Numbered from the stretch's first letter, positions 41,297 through 52,479 are shown. The stretch: 64,000 nt of DNA from Pantoea sp. A4 (GCF_000295955.2 NZ_ALXE01000025.1:124001-188000), one strand, 5' to 3'. Made by a program: numbers and translations. Notes: generated by a model not told the origin, from the sequence alone.

Positions 41297-42205
41297 CTAA
41301 TTTTTAGAATTGTTGTGCGCCTTTAACCAGTCAATAAAACAGCGTAGCGGCGTAGAGATATAACGGCGGCTGGGATAATAGAGCCAGAAGCCTTCTGCGT
41401 AATGCGTATATTCACCCAGTAATTCAACCAAACGGCCATCAGCCAGTGCTGGCGCTGCGCTATCTTCATGCACAAAAGCAATGCCCACACCGGCCAGTGC
41501 AGCTTCAACAATGCGTTCATTGTTGTCCAGCGTCAGCGAACCGCGCACGGCGACTTCCTGCTTATGTCCTTCCTGCCAGAACTCCCAGCGATAGCGGCGG
41601 CCGCTGGGAAAGCGGCGCTCGATGCAGGGGAAACGCAGCAGATCTTCCGGTTGCAGTGGCACGCCGTGGCGCGCAATAAACGCCGGGCTGGCAACGGCCT
41701 GCGCACGCACCTCCGGGCCAAAGGGGACCGCAACCATATCCTGAGCCAGCACGTCGCCGTAGCGCACGCCCGCATCAAAACCCGCATCAACGATATCCAG
41801 CAGGGCATCATTGCTGTCGATTTCAACGCTGATTTCCGGGTAGTGCAGCACAAACGGCAGAATCAGACGCGAGAAAAACAGCGCTTCAGCAGAGCGCGGC
41901 ATACTGAGTTTCAGGGTGCCACGGGGTGAGTCACGCCAGTTGTTTAACTCATCTACCGCCTGCGACAGATCCAGCAGCGCGGGCTGAATGCGCAGCAGAA
42001 AACGTTCCCCGGCTTCCGTTAATGAGACCGTCCGTGTGGTGCGATTCAGCAAGCGGACGCCAAGGCGCTGCTCAAAATGGCGCATCGCGTGGCTGAGGGA
42101 GGAGGGCGTGAGATTGCGCTCCTCAGCCGCTTTACGAAAGCTGCGGTGCAGGGCAATCGCAGTAAACATCTCCAGCTCTTGCAGTGTGGCGCGGTATTGG
42201 CTCAT
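41297..42205 (-). CDS. LysR-family transcriptional regulator
   Basis: A 302-residue LTTR with HTH FTAIALHRSFRKAAEERNL in the N-terminal 60 residues and an effector domain of the group that includes DmlR/AaeR-like proteins. It is divergent from an aldo-keto reductase gene with 98 bases between, so that gene is its likely target. The inducer is unknown. Confidence 0.88.
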   Translation of the reverse strand: MSQYRATLQELEMFTAIALHRSFRKAAEERNLTPSSLSHAMRHFEQRLGVRLLNRTTRTVSLTEAGERFLLRIQPALLDLSQAVDELNNWRDSPRGTLKLSMPRSAEALFFSRLILPFVLHYPEISVEIDSNDALLDIVDAGFDAGVRYGDVLAQDMVAVPFGPEVRAQAVASPAFIARHGVPLQPEDLLRFPCIERRFPSGRRYRWEFWQEGHKQEVAVRGSLTLDNNERIVEAALAGVGIAFVHEDSAAPALADGRLVELLGEYTHYAEGFWLYYPSRRYISTPLRCFIDWLKAHNNSKN

Positions 42206-42303
42206 TAGTGAATTTTACTCAGTAAATAGGCGAATTAACGCCAATTGTTGCCGTGATTGTTGAGGTTTATAACATTAACATCAACTGAGATGAGGATGAA
42301 ATA

Positions 42304-43302
<999 letters not shown>

Positions 43303-43326
43303 ACAATACTGCGTAATAACCACGCA

Positions 43327-43354
43327 AAGCAGGCCGATTATGGTCTGCTTTTTT
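43327..43354 (+). terminator. Terminator after the aldo-keto reductase gene
   Basis: AAGCAGGCC (43327-43335) pairs with GGTCTGCTT (43342-43350), with one G-T pair, and is followed by TTTT. Confidence 0.8.
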
Positions 43355-43544
43355 GTTATATGGCATCCGTTCAGCGTAATCCACTGTCAGCAAAGGAGAT
43401 GTTGCTTTTTTGTAAACAGATTAACAAACAGGCGGAATCCTGCTATGCTGGCCAACGCGGAACCGGGCACCTTACCCTACTTCATGGAATGCTTTGTCAT
43501 CGGGGTGCACCGGAAACCCATACAATGAGAGCGAGGAGAACGTC

Positions 43545-46142
43545 GTGCTAGAAGAATACCGTAAGCACGTTGCTGAGCGTGCTACCCAGGGGATCGTACC
43601 TAAGCCGTTAGATGCTTCCCAGATGGCCGCGCTGGTAGAACTGCTAAAAAGCCCACCCGAGGGCGAAGAAGAATTTCTGACCGATCTGTTGGTCAACCGT
43701 GTACCACCAGGTGTTGATGAAGCTGCTTATGTAAAAGCTGGATTCCTTGCCGCTGTCGCCAAAGGCGAAGCGACCTCTCCTCTGGTCACCCGTGAAAAAG
43801 CCGTTGAACTGCTGGGCACCATGCAGGGCGGTTATAACATCCATGCGCTGATCGAGGCGCTCGACGAAGAAGCGCTGGCACCGATTGCCGCTGAAGCGCT
43901 GTCTCACACGCTGCTGATGTTCGACAACTTCTATGATGTTGAAGAGAAAGCCAAAGCAGGCAACCCTCACGCGAAAAAAATCATCCAGTCATGGGCGGAT
44001 GCTGAGTGGTTCCTGAAGCGTCCGAAACTGGCAGAAAAAATCACCACCACCGTGTTCAAAGTGACCGGCGAAACCAACACCGATGACCTTTCACCGGCAC
44101 CGGATGCATGGTCACGCCCGGATATTCCACTGCACGCGCTGGCTATGCTGAAGAACGCCCGTGAAGGTATCGAGCCTGATGAGCCAGGCGTGATTGGCCC
44201 AATCAAACAGATCGAAGCGCTGCAGCAGAAAGGCTTCCCACTGACTTACGTGGGCGACGTTGTGGGTACGGGTTCTTCCCGTAAATCTGCGACTAACTCC
44301 GTATTGTGGTTCATGGGGGATGACATCCCTTACGTGCCTAACAAGAAAGGTGGCGGCCTGTGCCTCGGCGGTAAAATCGCACCTATCTTCTTCAACACCA
44401 TGGAAGATGCTGGCGCACTGCCGATCGAAGTGGACGTTGACCGTCTGAACATGGGCGATGTGATTGACGTTTACCCGTACAAGGGTGAAGTGCGTAATCA
44501 CGAAACCGACGAGCTGCTGGCAACCTTCGAGCTGAAAACCGAAGTGCTGCTGGATGAAGTCCGTGCCGGTGGCCGTATTCCACTGATCATTGGTCGTGGC
44601 CTGACCACCAAAGCACGTGAGTCTCTGGGTCTGCCGCACAGCGATGTGTTTGTGAAAGCCAAAGACGTTGCAGAAAGCACCCGTGGTTACTCACTGGCGC
44701 AGAAAATGGTTGGCCGTGCCTGTGGCGTTGAAGGTATCCGTCCGGGTGCCTACTGTGAACCTAAAATGACCTCTGTAGGTTCTCAGGACACCACCGGTCC
44801 AATGACCCGTGATGAACTGAAAGACCTGGCGTGCCTGGGCTTCTCATCCGATTTAGTCATGCAGTCATTCTGTCATACCGCAGCCTATCCTAAGCCGGTT
44901 GACGTGACCACGCACCACACCCTGCCTGACTTCATTATGAACCGTGGCGGTGTCTCACTGCGTCCGGGTGACGGCGTTATCCACAGCTGGCTGAACCGTA
45001 TGCTGCTGCCAGATACCGTGGGTACCGGCGGCGATTCACACACCCGTTTCCCAATCGGTATCTCCTTCCCGGCAGGTTCTGGTCTGGTGGCATTTGCTGC
45101 TGCGACCGGCGTGATGCCACTGGATATGCCTGAGTCAGTGCTGGTGCGCTTCAAAGGCGAAATGCAGCCGGGCATTACCCTGCGCGATCTGGTGCATGCG
45201 ATCCCGCTGTACGCTATCAAAGCAGGCCTGCTGACCGTTGAGAAAAAAGGGAAGAAAAACATCTTCTCTGGCCGCGTACTGGAAATCGAAGGTCTGCCGA
45301 AGCTGAAAGTGGAGCAGGCGTTTGAGCTGACGGATGCATCTGCTGAACGTTCTGCGGCAGGCTGTACCATCAAGCTGGATAAAGAGCCGATCATTGAGTA
45401 CCTGAACTCAAACATCGTACTGCTGAAGTGGATGATCTCTGAAGGTTACGGCGATCGTCGTACGCTGGAGCGCCGCGTTGAAGGTATGCAGAAATGGCTG
45501 GCCGATCCGCAACTGCTGGAAGGCGATGCGGATGCAGAGTACGCCGCGGTGATCGATATCGATCTGGCGGAGATCAAAGAGCCAATTCTGTGTGCACCAA
45601 ACGATCCAGACGATGCGCGCTGGCTGTCTGACGTGCAGGGTGAAACCATTGATGAAGTGTTCATCGGTTCCTGCATGACCAACATCGGTCACTTCCGTGC
45701 AGCAGGTAAACTGCTGGATGCGCACAAAGGCCAGTTGCCAACGCGTCTGTGGGTGGCACCGCCAACCAAGATGGACGCAGCACAGCTGACGGAAGAGGGC
45801 TATTACAGCGTCTTCGGTAAGAGTGGTGCGCGTATTGAGATCCCTGGCTGTTCACTGTGCATGGGTAACCAGGCGCGCGTGAAAGATGGCGCAACGGTCG
45901 TTTCTACCTCAACGCGTAACTTCCCGAACCGCCTGGGTACGGGCGCTAACGTGTTCCTGGCTTCAGCCGAGCTGGCTGCCGTGGCCTCACTGTTAGGCAA
46001 ACTGCCAACGCCGGAAGAGTATCAGCAGTATATGGTTCAGGTGGATAAAACCGCTGATGACACCTATCGCTATCTCAACTTCGATCAGCTGAATCAGTAC
46101 ACTGATAAAGCAGATGGTGTGATTTTCCAGACCGCAGTCTGA
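43545..46142 (+). CDS. acnB: Aconitate hydratase B
   Basis: An 865-residue bifunctional aconitase/2-methylisocitrate dehydratase, equal in length to E. coli AcnB. It has the N-terminal HEAT-like domain ([11 protein letters not shown]), then the swivel domain, and the iron-sulfur cysteines in [10 protein letters not shown] and CSLCMGNQ. The start is taken as GTG at 43545 because it aligns with the E. coli Met and has GAGGAG 6 bases upstream; an ATG 51 bases earlier is in frame but adds non-conserved residues. It serves the TCA cycle. Confidence 0.97.
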   Translation: MLEEYRKHVAERATQGIVPKPLDASQMAALVELLKSPPEGEEEFLTDLLVNRVPPGVDEAAYVKAGFLAAVAKGEATSPLVTREKAVELLGTMQGGYNIHALIEALDEEALAPIAAEALSHTLLMFDNFYDVEEKAKAGNPHAKKIIQSWADAEWFLKRPKLAEKITTTVFKVTGETNTDDLSPAPDAWSRPDIPLHALAMLKNAREGIEPDEPGVIGPIKQIEALQQKGFPLTYVGDVVGTGSSRKSATNSVLWFMGDDIPYVPNKKGGGLCLGGKIAPIFFNTMEDAGALPIEVDVDRLNMGDVIDVYPYKGEVRNHETDELLATFELKTEVLLDEVRAGGRIPLIIGRGLTTKARESLGLPHSDVFVKAKDVAESTRGYSLAQKMVGRACGVEGIRPGAYCEPKMTSVGSQDTTGPMTRDELKDLACLGFSSDLVMQSFCHTAAYPKPVDVTTHHTLPDFIMNRGGVSLRPGDGVIHSWLNRMLLPDTVGTGGDSHTRFPIGISFPAGSGLVAFAAATGVMPLDMPESVLVRFKGEMQPGITLRDLVHAIPLYAIKAGLLTVEKKGKKNIFSGRVLEIEGLPKLKVEQAFELTDASAERSAAGCTIKLDKEPIIEYLNSNIVLLKWMISEGYGDRRTLERRVEGMQKWLADPQLLEGDADAEYAAVIDIDLAEIKEPILCAPNDPDDARWLSDVQGETIDEVFIGSCMTNIGHFRAAGKLLDAHKGQLPTRLWVAPPTKMDAAQLTEEGYYSVFGKSGARIEIPGCSLCMGNQARVKDGATVVSTSTRNFPNRLGTGANVFLASAELAAVASLLGKLPTPEEYQQYMVQVDKTADDTYRYLNFDQLNQYTDKADGVIFQTAV

Positions 46143-46160
46143 GTCTGAATTCCGCCGAAT

Positions 46161-46187
46161 AAGCCACCTTCGGGTGGCTTTTTTTTG
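46161..46187 (+). terminator. acnB terminator
   Basis: AAGCCACC and GGTGGCTT pair around TTCG, followed by a run of T's to 46187. Confidence 0.93.
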
Positions 46188-46339
46188 CCTGAAAATCAGC
46201 GTGAAAACTTTATTCTGCGCGCCTCTAAACTCATGACGACTGTTGCCCACTTATAGCCTGAAAATCTCAAGCCGGGTCGTGCTGTTCACTGCGGTGGGCA
46301 GGAGGCCTGAACTCTGCGTTTTATACAGGAAGCTTAATT

Positions 46340-47089
46340 ATGGCGATCGTCATTCACTCTCCCGCTGCGGCGGCACTGGCAACACACGCTTATCCGATTG
46401 GCGCAGGTAAAAATCAGGAGCGCTACACAGAGATCATCCAGCACAGCCAGCACCCCGGTGTCTGGCATAGCCCACTTGCCGCGCAGCTGATGCCGTTTAT
46501 GGCTCAGATCCCGCAGCTTAAAAATCACAATCTGGTACTGGGTTACTTTGATGCTGCACAGGCAGAGCCTCTGTATCTCGACTCTGCCACCGGGCAGTCG
46601 CTGACACGCCAGGATCTCCAGGAGAATCCCAGAGATGTGGCGGCCATCGTCAAATTTGACCATCACTTCGAACCGTTGTTTATTCGCGGCCAGCATCCCG
46701 AGCCCTATCACAACAAACTTTTCAAAGTCAGTGAGATGACCTTGCCTCAGGCACTGGCCGTCGCGGCGCAACCGAAAAAACTCGCGAATGCGCCAGGCCA
46801 CTGGATCCGCCATGAGGGGGATAACATCAGCCAGCAGTTCAACGATCTACTCCAGCAGCGCAAAGCCAGTAATGCGCCATTCCCGGCCACCAGTGATTTA
46901 AATCGGGCTTTACTTCAGGTCGAGCAGCAGCAAAGAAAACAAGCGCAGGATATAAGCGGAGAGCCGCTGCGTAGCCAAAAACTAAACCAGAAGCCGAGCA
47001 GATTTTGGCCCGCTAATCTTTTCTCGCATAAATCCCCAAAACCGGTGGTCTCTACGGAGACATGGCGTCCGTTAAAAGATGTGTTTTAA
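46340..47089 (+). CDS. Unrecognised protein with one copy of a repeated module
   Basis: A 249-residue protein that I do not recognise. Residues 29-115 resemble two regions of the next gene's product: a W-x-S segment (HPGVWHSPLAAQL), then a hydrophobic strand ending in Asp (NLVLGYFDAAQ), LYLDSATGQSL, and IVKFDHHFEP. This is followed by a short helical segment (LPQALAVAAQ). The C-terminal third is Gln/Lys/Ser-rich and probably disordered. No signal peptide or membrane helix is seen. The ribosome site is AGGA at 46329-46332. With the gene at 47123 it forms an insertion between acnB and yacL. Confidence 0.65.
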   Translation: MAIVIHSPAAAALATHAYPIGAGKNQERYTEIIQHSQHPGVWHSPLAAQLMPFMAQIPQLKNHNLVLGYFDAAQAEPLYLDSATGQSLTRQDLQENPRDVAAIVKFDHHFEPLFIRGQHPEPYHNKLFKVSEMTLPQALAVAAQPKKLANAPGHWIRHEGDNISQQFNDLLQQRKASNAPFPATSDLNRALLQVEQQQRKQAQDISGEPLRSQKLNQKPSRFWPANLFSHKSPKPVVSTETWRPLKDVF

Positions 47090-47122
47090 GCCAATGTAAC
47101 GCCTAACTGTAAGGAGATCGCC

Positions 47123-48511
47123 ATGGGAATCAATGCGGTACAACCTACCATTACTGGCGCTACACCACCTGCCAGCGCGGTGGGAACAGAGGTGGTAGAC
47201 AAAGCCAGACAAACCTATCAGCAGCTTATTGCCACATTAGATCACCCGGCATTATGGACCAGCCGGATGTCAGGGGCGTTGGTCTCTGAACTGGCGAAAA
47301 CACCCCTGCTGAAGGGCCGGGCCGCAACGCTGATTGTGCTGGATCGTCAGCAAAATATTTTCAAGGCGGTCGACTTACGTAGCGGCAGAGAGCTGGATGC
47401 GGCCAGCGTCAATCTGAGTAAAAGTCAGCAGTTGATCATTGAACGTAGTGAGCAGGAAGCGGATGGCTGCTTTCGGGTAATCCACAACGACAGGGGGTAT
47501 GTAAAATTTGATCGACATCCTCAGGGTGGGTTTGGCATCCGTAATGACCCGCGCAATCCCACTTTTACCACCCCGGCCTCGTTCCCGTTTCTGGATTCCC
47601 TGGCGCTGGCGCTGTTCAGTCATAAAAAGAGCCGCAGCGCGATGGCGATTGCAACCCACCGTGAGATGTTACGTCAGCAACTGCGCGCTGTTATACAGGA
47701 GAAAATCGCGGCTATGGGGCCAGGCCTGACTAACGATGCCCATGCACCGCGTATTATCGCCCCTCATCCCAAACGGCCACTCACAGCACCTTCACTTTCC
47801 GCGCCCGGTTTTAACTCCGTACCTGTCGTGCAACCGCTCAATAACGCGCACATTGCCGCTACGCTCCATGACAATACTTTCTGGCAGAGTAAGAATGCGG
47901 AGCCAATGTTGCCGCTGTTGGTCCAAACGGAAATGATGCGATCACAGGATAGCGTACTGGTACTGCTGGATCGCGCAGGTAAAAAGTTTCACGCCTGGGA
48001 TTCTCGTACCGGGCAGCATGCGGATTTAAAACAGGCGATTCAGGACAAACGTCATCAGATCACCATCGAGCGAAGCGGTTCTGGTTACCGTGCGCTTCGC
48101 GATACACAGGTCGATAAGCTGTTGAGCACGACCCATTCTCAGGATGATTTAGCTGCACACCCTCTGATCTCCTTACCGGAAGCGATCGCTACCGGGCTTT
48201 ACCCCCTGAATCTTACGGGAAACAGGACGCTGAGCGCCAAAACCACTCGGCTGCTACAGCAACAGGCGTACCAGTTAGTGGCTGAGCGGCAGAAAGAGGC
48301 TGGGTGGCGTACGGAGAATGCTCAGCCTTTGCAGCTGATAAGCAGCCATAAGCCAGTAATCGATTCGGATTCGCTACCGCAGTCGAAAAAACGTCATGGG
48401 GTAAAACAGATGATTCCTGCTGCTATATCCTACGTTGTCCGAACCGCAACGCAGATTACGCAGGCTGTTTCAGCCGGGATCGGTTCACTGTTTAATCGCC
48501 ATCACTCATAA
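47123..48511 (+). CDS. Unrecognised protein with a tandem repeat of the same module
   Basis: A 462-residue protein without a recognised family. It is an internal duplication: residues 32-194 and 243-393 share [69 protein letters not shown], then a helical stretch ([18 protein letters not shown]) and a QQ-rich helix. The first half also matches the preceding gene. The N-terminus is Ala/Thr/Pro-rich without a signal peptide; the C-terminal end (residues 424-457) is basic then amphipathic/hydrophobic. AAGGAGAT at 47111-47118 is a strong ribosome site. Effector, surface or adhesion-linked roles are possible; none can be shown. Confidence 0.65.
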   Translation: MGINAVQPTITGATPPASAVGTEVVDKARQTYQQLIATLDHPALWTSRMSGALVSELAKTPLLKGRAATLIVLDRQQNIFKAVDLRSGRELDAASVNLSKSQQLIIERSEQEADGCFRVIHNDRGYVKFDRHPQGGFGIRNDPRNPTFTTPASFPFLDSLALALFSHKKSRSAMAIATHREMLRQQLRAVIQEKIAAMGPGLTNDAHAPRIIAPHPKRPLTAPSLSAPGFNSVPVVQPLNNAHIAATLHDNTFWQSKNAEPMLPLLVQTEMMRSQDSVLVLLDRAGKKFHAWDSRTGQHADLKQAIQDKRHQITIERSGSGYRALRDTQVDKLLSTTHSQDDLAAHPLISLPEAIATGLYPLNLTGNRTLSAKTTRLLQQQAYQLVAERQKEAGWRTENAQPLQLISSHKPVIDSDSLPQSKKRHGVKQMIPAAISYVVRTATQITQAVSAGIGSLFNRHHS

Positions 48512-48528
48512 CGTTCAAGCCATTCCGG

Positions 48529-48550
48529 CAGCGGCGGTTTCCCGCCGCTG
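48529..48550 (+). terminator. Hairpin after the repeated-module genes
   Basis: CAGCGGCGG and CCGCCGCTG pair perfectly around TTTC, 18 bases beyond the stop at 48511. A T-rich tail is missing (AGGCTGATTTCC follows), so termination strength is uncertain. Confidence 0.5.
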
Positions 48551-48669
48551 AGGCTGATTTCCTCGCAGATTACGGGCATAATGCGGCCACGATCACATAT
48601 CACTTTCCGGTTGTGCACAACACTGAAGCTATGCCGCATAACCGCCGCGTTTTGTTTGAGGAAAACCCT

Positions 48670-49044
48670 ATGGAATATGAATTTCTGCGCGATCTGAGCG
48701 GGCAGGTCCGCGTGCGTATGTCGATGGACCATGAAGCCGTAGGGCACTGGTTCAATGAAGAAGTGAAAGACAATTTCGGCCTGCTGGAAGAAGTTGAAGC
48801 CGCGATTGCGTCAGTGAAAGGCAGCGAGCGCCAGTGGCAGCGGGTGGGTTGTGAATACACGATCTGGCTGGATGAAGAAGAGGTGATGATTCGCGCCAAC
48901 CAGCTGGAACTGGAAGATGACGGCATCGAAGAGGGCATGAACTACTACGACGAAGAGAGCCTCTCTTTCTGCGGCGTCGAAGACTTCCTTGCGGTGATCG
49001 CCGCCTATCGCCAGTTCATGCAGCAGTATGGTGCTAAGCGCTAA
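48670..49044 (+). CDS. yacL: YacL family protein (UPF0231)
   Basis: A 124-residue acidic protein that follows E. coli Yac[44 protein letters not shown], and [21 protein letters not shown]. Its function is unknown. In E. coli it directly follows acnB. The start at 48670 matches the E. coli N-terminus; the frame is open for 19 more codons upstream. The stop TAA lies in a heptamer repeat (49035-49055). Confidence 0.93.
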   Translation: MEYEFLRDLSGQVRVRMSMDHEAVGHWFNEEVKDNFGLLEEVEAAIASVKGSERQWQRVGCEYTIWLDEEEVMIRANQLELEDDGIEEGMNYYDEESLSFCGVEDFLAVIAAYRQFMQQYGAKR

Positions 49045-49055
49045 GCGCTAAGCGC
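49035..49055 (+). repeat. Three tandem TAAGCGC heptamers across the yacL stop
   Basis: TAAGCGC occurs three times without spacers at 49035-49041, 49042-49048 and 49049-49055. The second copy supplies the yacL stop codon. Because the unit is seven bases, slippage would change the frame of the last codons. Confidence 0.85.
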
Positions 49056-49077
49056 TGAGCGTGAAGTCACGCTCAGC
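49054..49077. terminator. Convergent hairpin between yacL and the SDR gene
   Basis: GCTGAGCGTGA (49054-49064) is followed after AG by its perfect complement TCACGCTCAGC (49067-49077). It lies between two convergent genes; without a T run it may be a weak or Rho-assisted terminator. Confidence 0.5.
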
Positions 49078-49085
49078 CCTCAAGA

Positions 49086-49769
49086 TTATCCGAGCGAAGC
49101 TCCCCCGCACAGCACTAGTTGCTGGCCGGTAATCGGCGCGGCGCTGGGTGAAAGCAGGTAACTCACCAGGTCTGCCACCTCCTGTGGCTGAATGTAACGA
49201 CCCATTGGCGGCAGCTTCGGCGGTGAACTTTCTCGTCCTGGCTGTTTTAGCATCGGCGTTTCGGTGGCTCCAGGCGCGACGATATTGGCGGTAATGCCGC
49301 GCGGAGCCAGCTCTGCCGCCCAACTGCGCACCATTCCCACCATTGCGGCTTTGGTTGCAACATACTGACTGCGGCCCGCGGCGCCCGTGGAGGTTCGGCT
49401 GCCGATCAGCACAATGCGCCCGCCAGCCTGCATTTGCGGCGCGATGTGGTTTGCCAGTTGCTCAGCGGCGCTGATGTGCAGCGCCCACAGACGTTGGCTC
49501 GCCGCCAGATCGAGCTGCCCCAGCGGGGCTGCCTGCATCATCCCTGCCGCATGAATTAAAGCCTGCGGTATCGGCAGGTCATCCAGCACGCGCTGTAAGG
49601 CGGTGGCATCACTGATATCCACCTGGTAGGTGTGCAGCGCGGGGTGGGTGTTATCCACCGCCGAGCGGCTCAGGCCGATCACCTGCCAGCCGGAGGCCAG
49701 CAGGTTTTGCACTATCGCCTGGCCGATGCCGGAGCTGGCTCCGGTGACCAGCGCGGTATTGGCTTTCAC
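49086..49769 (-). CDS. Short-chain dehydrogenase/reductase
   Basis: A 227-residue classical SDR with TGASSGIG (residues 9-16), HAAGM, IGSRTSTG, YVATKA (Tyr and Lys of the active site), and a C-terminal ending ITGQQLVLCGGASLG. It starts with GTG overlapping the stop of the BNR-protein gene, with GGAGG as ribosome site, so the two are coupled. It probably oxidises or reduces a sugar or sugar acid in the pathway of this array. Confidence 0.85.
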   Translation of the reverse strand: MKANTALVTGASSGIGQAIVQNLLASGWQVIGLSRSAVDNTHPALHTYQVDISDATALQRVLDDLPIPQALIHAAGMMQAAPLGQLDLAASQRLWALHISAAEQLANHIAPQMQAGGRIVLIGSRTSTGAAGRSQYVATKAAMVGMVRSWAAELAPRGITANIVAPGATETPMLKQPGRESSPPKLPPMGRYIQPQEVADLVSYLLSPSAAPITGQQLVLCGGASLG

Positions 49770-50956
49770 GCAGCACCTCCAGTAGCCCAGCTCTCTTCAA
49801 CACACACGTATTTGATCGCCTGGCGGAAATAGGTGTAGGCGATATGCAGCTCGCCATTAATGCCCTGTTTAATACTGGGGTAAGAGAATTCACGGTTGAG
49901 TTTCTGCTGTGAATTGTTGGTCATGCAGTAACCGTCGCCCTCATCAAGATTACGCTGCCACGGCCAGCTCAGGCCGCCGTCGGTAGAAATGGCCAGCGTC
50001 ATCGGCGCGCGAGGCGCTCCCCAAAACGCAGTACGCCCGGTATGCACCACCGGCTCGACAGCAACGGCAACCTCATCTTCTTCATCTTCAATTTCATCGT
50101 ACAGTGACAGGCGACGCTCGGTGGCATCCGCAGCGCTCATGGCATTAAACACCAGCGCAAGGTGGCCGTTGCGCAGCGTTGTCACCTGAATGGATGAGTT
50201 GTTGTTCGGCAGGTTCAGTGGTTGTGGCGCACTCCAGCTCTCGCCGCCATCCTGTGAACGGCTTTGATAGATGTGATCGGCCCAGCGGCTGCGATACAGC
50301 GCCAGTAGCGAGCCATCTGCCAGCAGCGTGATGTTCATGTGCACGCAGCCAAGGCTGTCCGGCACGGCAACGTCACGCCAGCTTTGGCCCTTGTCGCTGG
50401 AGATTTTCACGGCGCTGGTATCGTGGTTGCCAACCCATTTTTCTCCTGGGTTAATGGTGCAATAGAACACTGGCAGCAGCCAGTTACCGTTTGGCAGTAC
50501 CACCACAGGCTGGCGAATAAAGGTGCCGGGCTGATCCAGTAAAGTGGCAATTGGCCCCCAGCTGCGACCAAAGTCCGATGACTGGCGGAAGCGCACAATG
50601 GCGGTATCCTGATTGCCAGATTTTTGCGCCGTCCACATCAGCCACAGGATGTTGTCCGGGTCGAGGAACAGTACCGGATTCTGCTCAGAGCGGGTCGGAT
50701 CGTCGGAAAGTTTCTCCGCCGCTGACCACTGCTGGCTCCCTTTGCTCAGGCGTGAACACCAGACGGAGATATCGGCAATCCCTTCCTGCGTACCGCCAAA
50801 CCAGACGCACAGTACATCGCCATCCGGCAGCGGGAGCAAGTTAGCTGCATGGTTCTGCGGGCAGCCGGAAGGTAACATCGCTACCTGCTGTTGCGCATCC
50901 TGGGGGTGAGCCGCGACAACGCCACTACGTTCAACGGTTACGGTTTCCTGAGACAT
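49766..50956 (-). CDS. Cytoplasmic sialidase-like (BNR/Asp-box) protein
   Basis: A 396-residue beta-propeller protein with four Asp boxes (S-x-D-x-G-x-x-W): SSDFGRSW near residue 126, SSDKGQSW near 186, SQDGGESW near 234 and STDGGLSW near 324. This is the BNR/sialidase-like superfamily. There is no signal peptide, so it should act in the cytoplasm on an imported compound. True sialidase activity is unproven; no NanA/NanE/NanK gene is seen in the window. A Glu/Asp-rich insert (DEIEDEEDEVAVAV) lies around residues 287-300. ATG at 50956 has GGAG 6 bases upstream. Confidence 0.75.
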   Translation of the reverse strand: MSQETVTVERSGVVAAHPQDAQQQVAMLPSGCPQNHAANLLPLPDGDVLCVWFGGTQEGIADISVWCSRLSKGSQQWSAAEKLSDDPTRSEQNPVLFLDPDNILWLMWTAQKSGNQDTAIVRFRQSSDFGRSWGPIATLLDQPGTFIRQPVVVLPNGNWLLPVFYCTINPGEKWVGNHDTSAVKISSDKGQSWRDVAVPDSLGCVHMNITLLADGSLLALYRSRWADHIYQSRSQDGGESWSAPQPLNLPNNNSSIQVTTLRNGHLALVFNAMSAADATERRLSLYDEIEDEEDEVAVAVEPVVHTGRTAFWGAPRAPMTLAISTDGGLSWPWQRNLDEGDGYCMTNNSQQKLNREFSYPSIKQGINGELHIAYTYFRQAIKYVCVEESWATGGAA

Positions 50957-50957
50957 A

Positions 50958-52379
50958 TTAAACTCCACTTTTCTGAATATTGTGACGCGGCTGAGTGTGC
51001 GTCCTGGTCTGACGGGAAGGGATACAGCGATCGATAACCATGATCACAGCCGGTGTAATCAGGGCAATGTACATATTGTCGATGCCAAACGGGTTGCCCA
51101 GCAGGAACCACACGGAAGTGACGACACAGGCCCCAATCAGGCCGGCGTTGGCACCGCGTGTGCTTTTAAACCACGGCAGGTAAAAGGCCATGATGGCCAC
51201 CACGGTAATCGACAAGCGAATGGCGCGGGTGAAGAACGACAGCTTCAGCACTTCCGGGAAGAACAGCACAAACAGCAGCGGGAAGAAGCCGATACCAATC
51301 GAGATCCAGCGCGTCATGCGGAATTCACGTTCTGGCGTTGGGTTGCGGTACGGCACGTAAAAATCTTTAACCACCAGCGAAGCGATAGCCAGTGCCACCG
51401 TTCCCACGCTGACAAAAATCGACGCCACCAGCGAGGTGGTCACAATGCCCGCCAACCACGGTGACATATCCTGTAAAAACACCGGCAGGGCATAGAGGCT
51501 TTTGATTTCCGGGTGGACGAACTTCGCCGCCACGCCAATCAGCGCCATCGCCAATCCAATCGGCAGGCAGAAGAAGAAGGCGACCCAGGTTGCGCGCTTA
51601 GCCGATGCCACATTTTTAGTGGAGGAGATAGCCTGAATCACAAACTGCGTACAGAAGATGGAACCCACGGTCCCGATTAACCAGGCCACAATGGTGCTGG
51701 CACCCACGTGCCCATCCCACGTCCAGTAGAAATCAGGCATCTGTTTGATCATCGGCGTAATGCCTCCGGTCATTTTCAGTGCCACAAACAGAATAATCAG
51801 GATACCGGCATATTTCAGCGCACTGTGCAGCATCGTCACCCATGCCACGCCTTTCATACCACCAAAGGTGAAATAGAAGGTGCTGACAATAGCGGTGATA
51901 AAGGCGGCCTGGGTCAGATTGATCTTCAGGACGGTAGAGATGGCCGCCGCACCGCTGATGTAGTTACCCACATTAACCAGCAGCAGGGCGTAGATCATGA
52001 TGATCGAGATAATATTGCGGGTAGATGTGCCATATTTCTCAGCAATTGCGCCGGAAATGGTGATCTTCCCGGTGTTATAAATGCGCTTAACCAGCAGCAG
52101 GCCAAACAGCGGGAAGCCGATGGCTGCGCCAATCACTGACCAGGAGGCAGCAAAGCCATCTTCAAACGCGGCCTGTGCTGTACCAATGGTGGATTTTGCG
52201 CCGATATATTCCGACATCAGCATGATCCCGACAATTAACGCCGGCATCGCGCGGGAACCCTCCATAAAGTCGCCGCTGCTCTTACTGCGTAAACGCCACG
52301 TAAGCCAGGTGGTAAAAAGTATGTAGGCTATCACCATGCCAACAATCAGCAGGGTATTTTCGGTAGAGAATGCGTTCAT
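50958..52379 (-). CDS. Sodium:solute symporter (SSS family)
   Basis: A 473-residue transporter with about thirteen hydrophobic segments and SSS features (SEYIGAKSTIGTAQAAFEDG near residues 55-75, and a GMKGVAWVTMLHSALK region). It imports an organic substrate with sodium. Its stop codon overlaps the ribosome site of the BNR-protein gene, so transporter and BNR protein are made together, which suggests that the imported solute is the substrate of the BNR protein. Confidence 0.85.
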   Translation of the reverse strand: MNAFSTENTLLIVGMVIAYILFTTWLTWRLRSKSSGDFMEGSRAMPALIVGIMLMSEYIGAKSTIGTAQAAFEDGFAASWSVIGAAIGFPLFGLLLVKRIYNTGKITISGAIAEKYGTSTRNIISIIMIYALLLVNVGNYISGAAAISTVLKINLTQAAFITAIVSTFYFTFGGMKGVAWVTMLHSALKYAGILIILFVALKMTGGITPMIKQMPDFYWTWDGHVGASTIVAWLIGTVGSIFCTQFVIQAISSTKNVASAKRATWVAFFFCLPIGLAMALIGVAAKFVHPEIKSLYALPVFLQDMSPWLAGIVTTSLVASIFVSVGTVALAIASLVVKDFYVPYRNPTPEREFRMTRWISIGIGFFPLLFVLFFPEVLKLSFFTRAIRLSITVVAIMAFYLPWFKSTRGANAGLIGACVVTSVWFLLGNPFGIDNMYIALITPAVIMVIDRCIPSRQTRTHTQPRHNIQKSGV

Positions 52380-52479
52380 CTTAACCTCGTTGGTGTGCTG
52401 GCGGCGGCCTTAGGGCGCGTCTCACACAGCTGTAGGGAACAAAGGAGATGTCCAGTACCTGCCACTGGCAGGTCCGGGT

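Noticed and set aside
43494..43544. Longer AcnB start
   Set aside because: The added residues are absent from E. coli AcnB; GTG at 43545 aligns with the known start and has GAGGAG at correct distance.
46340..48511. Naming these two genes type III effectors
   Set aside because: No secretion signal, chaperone gene or secretion locus can be seen; only an effector-like composition, which is not enough.
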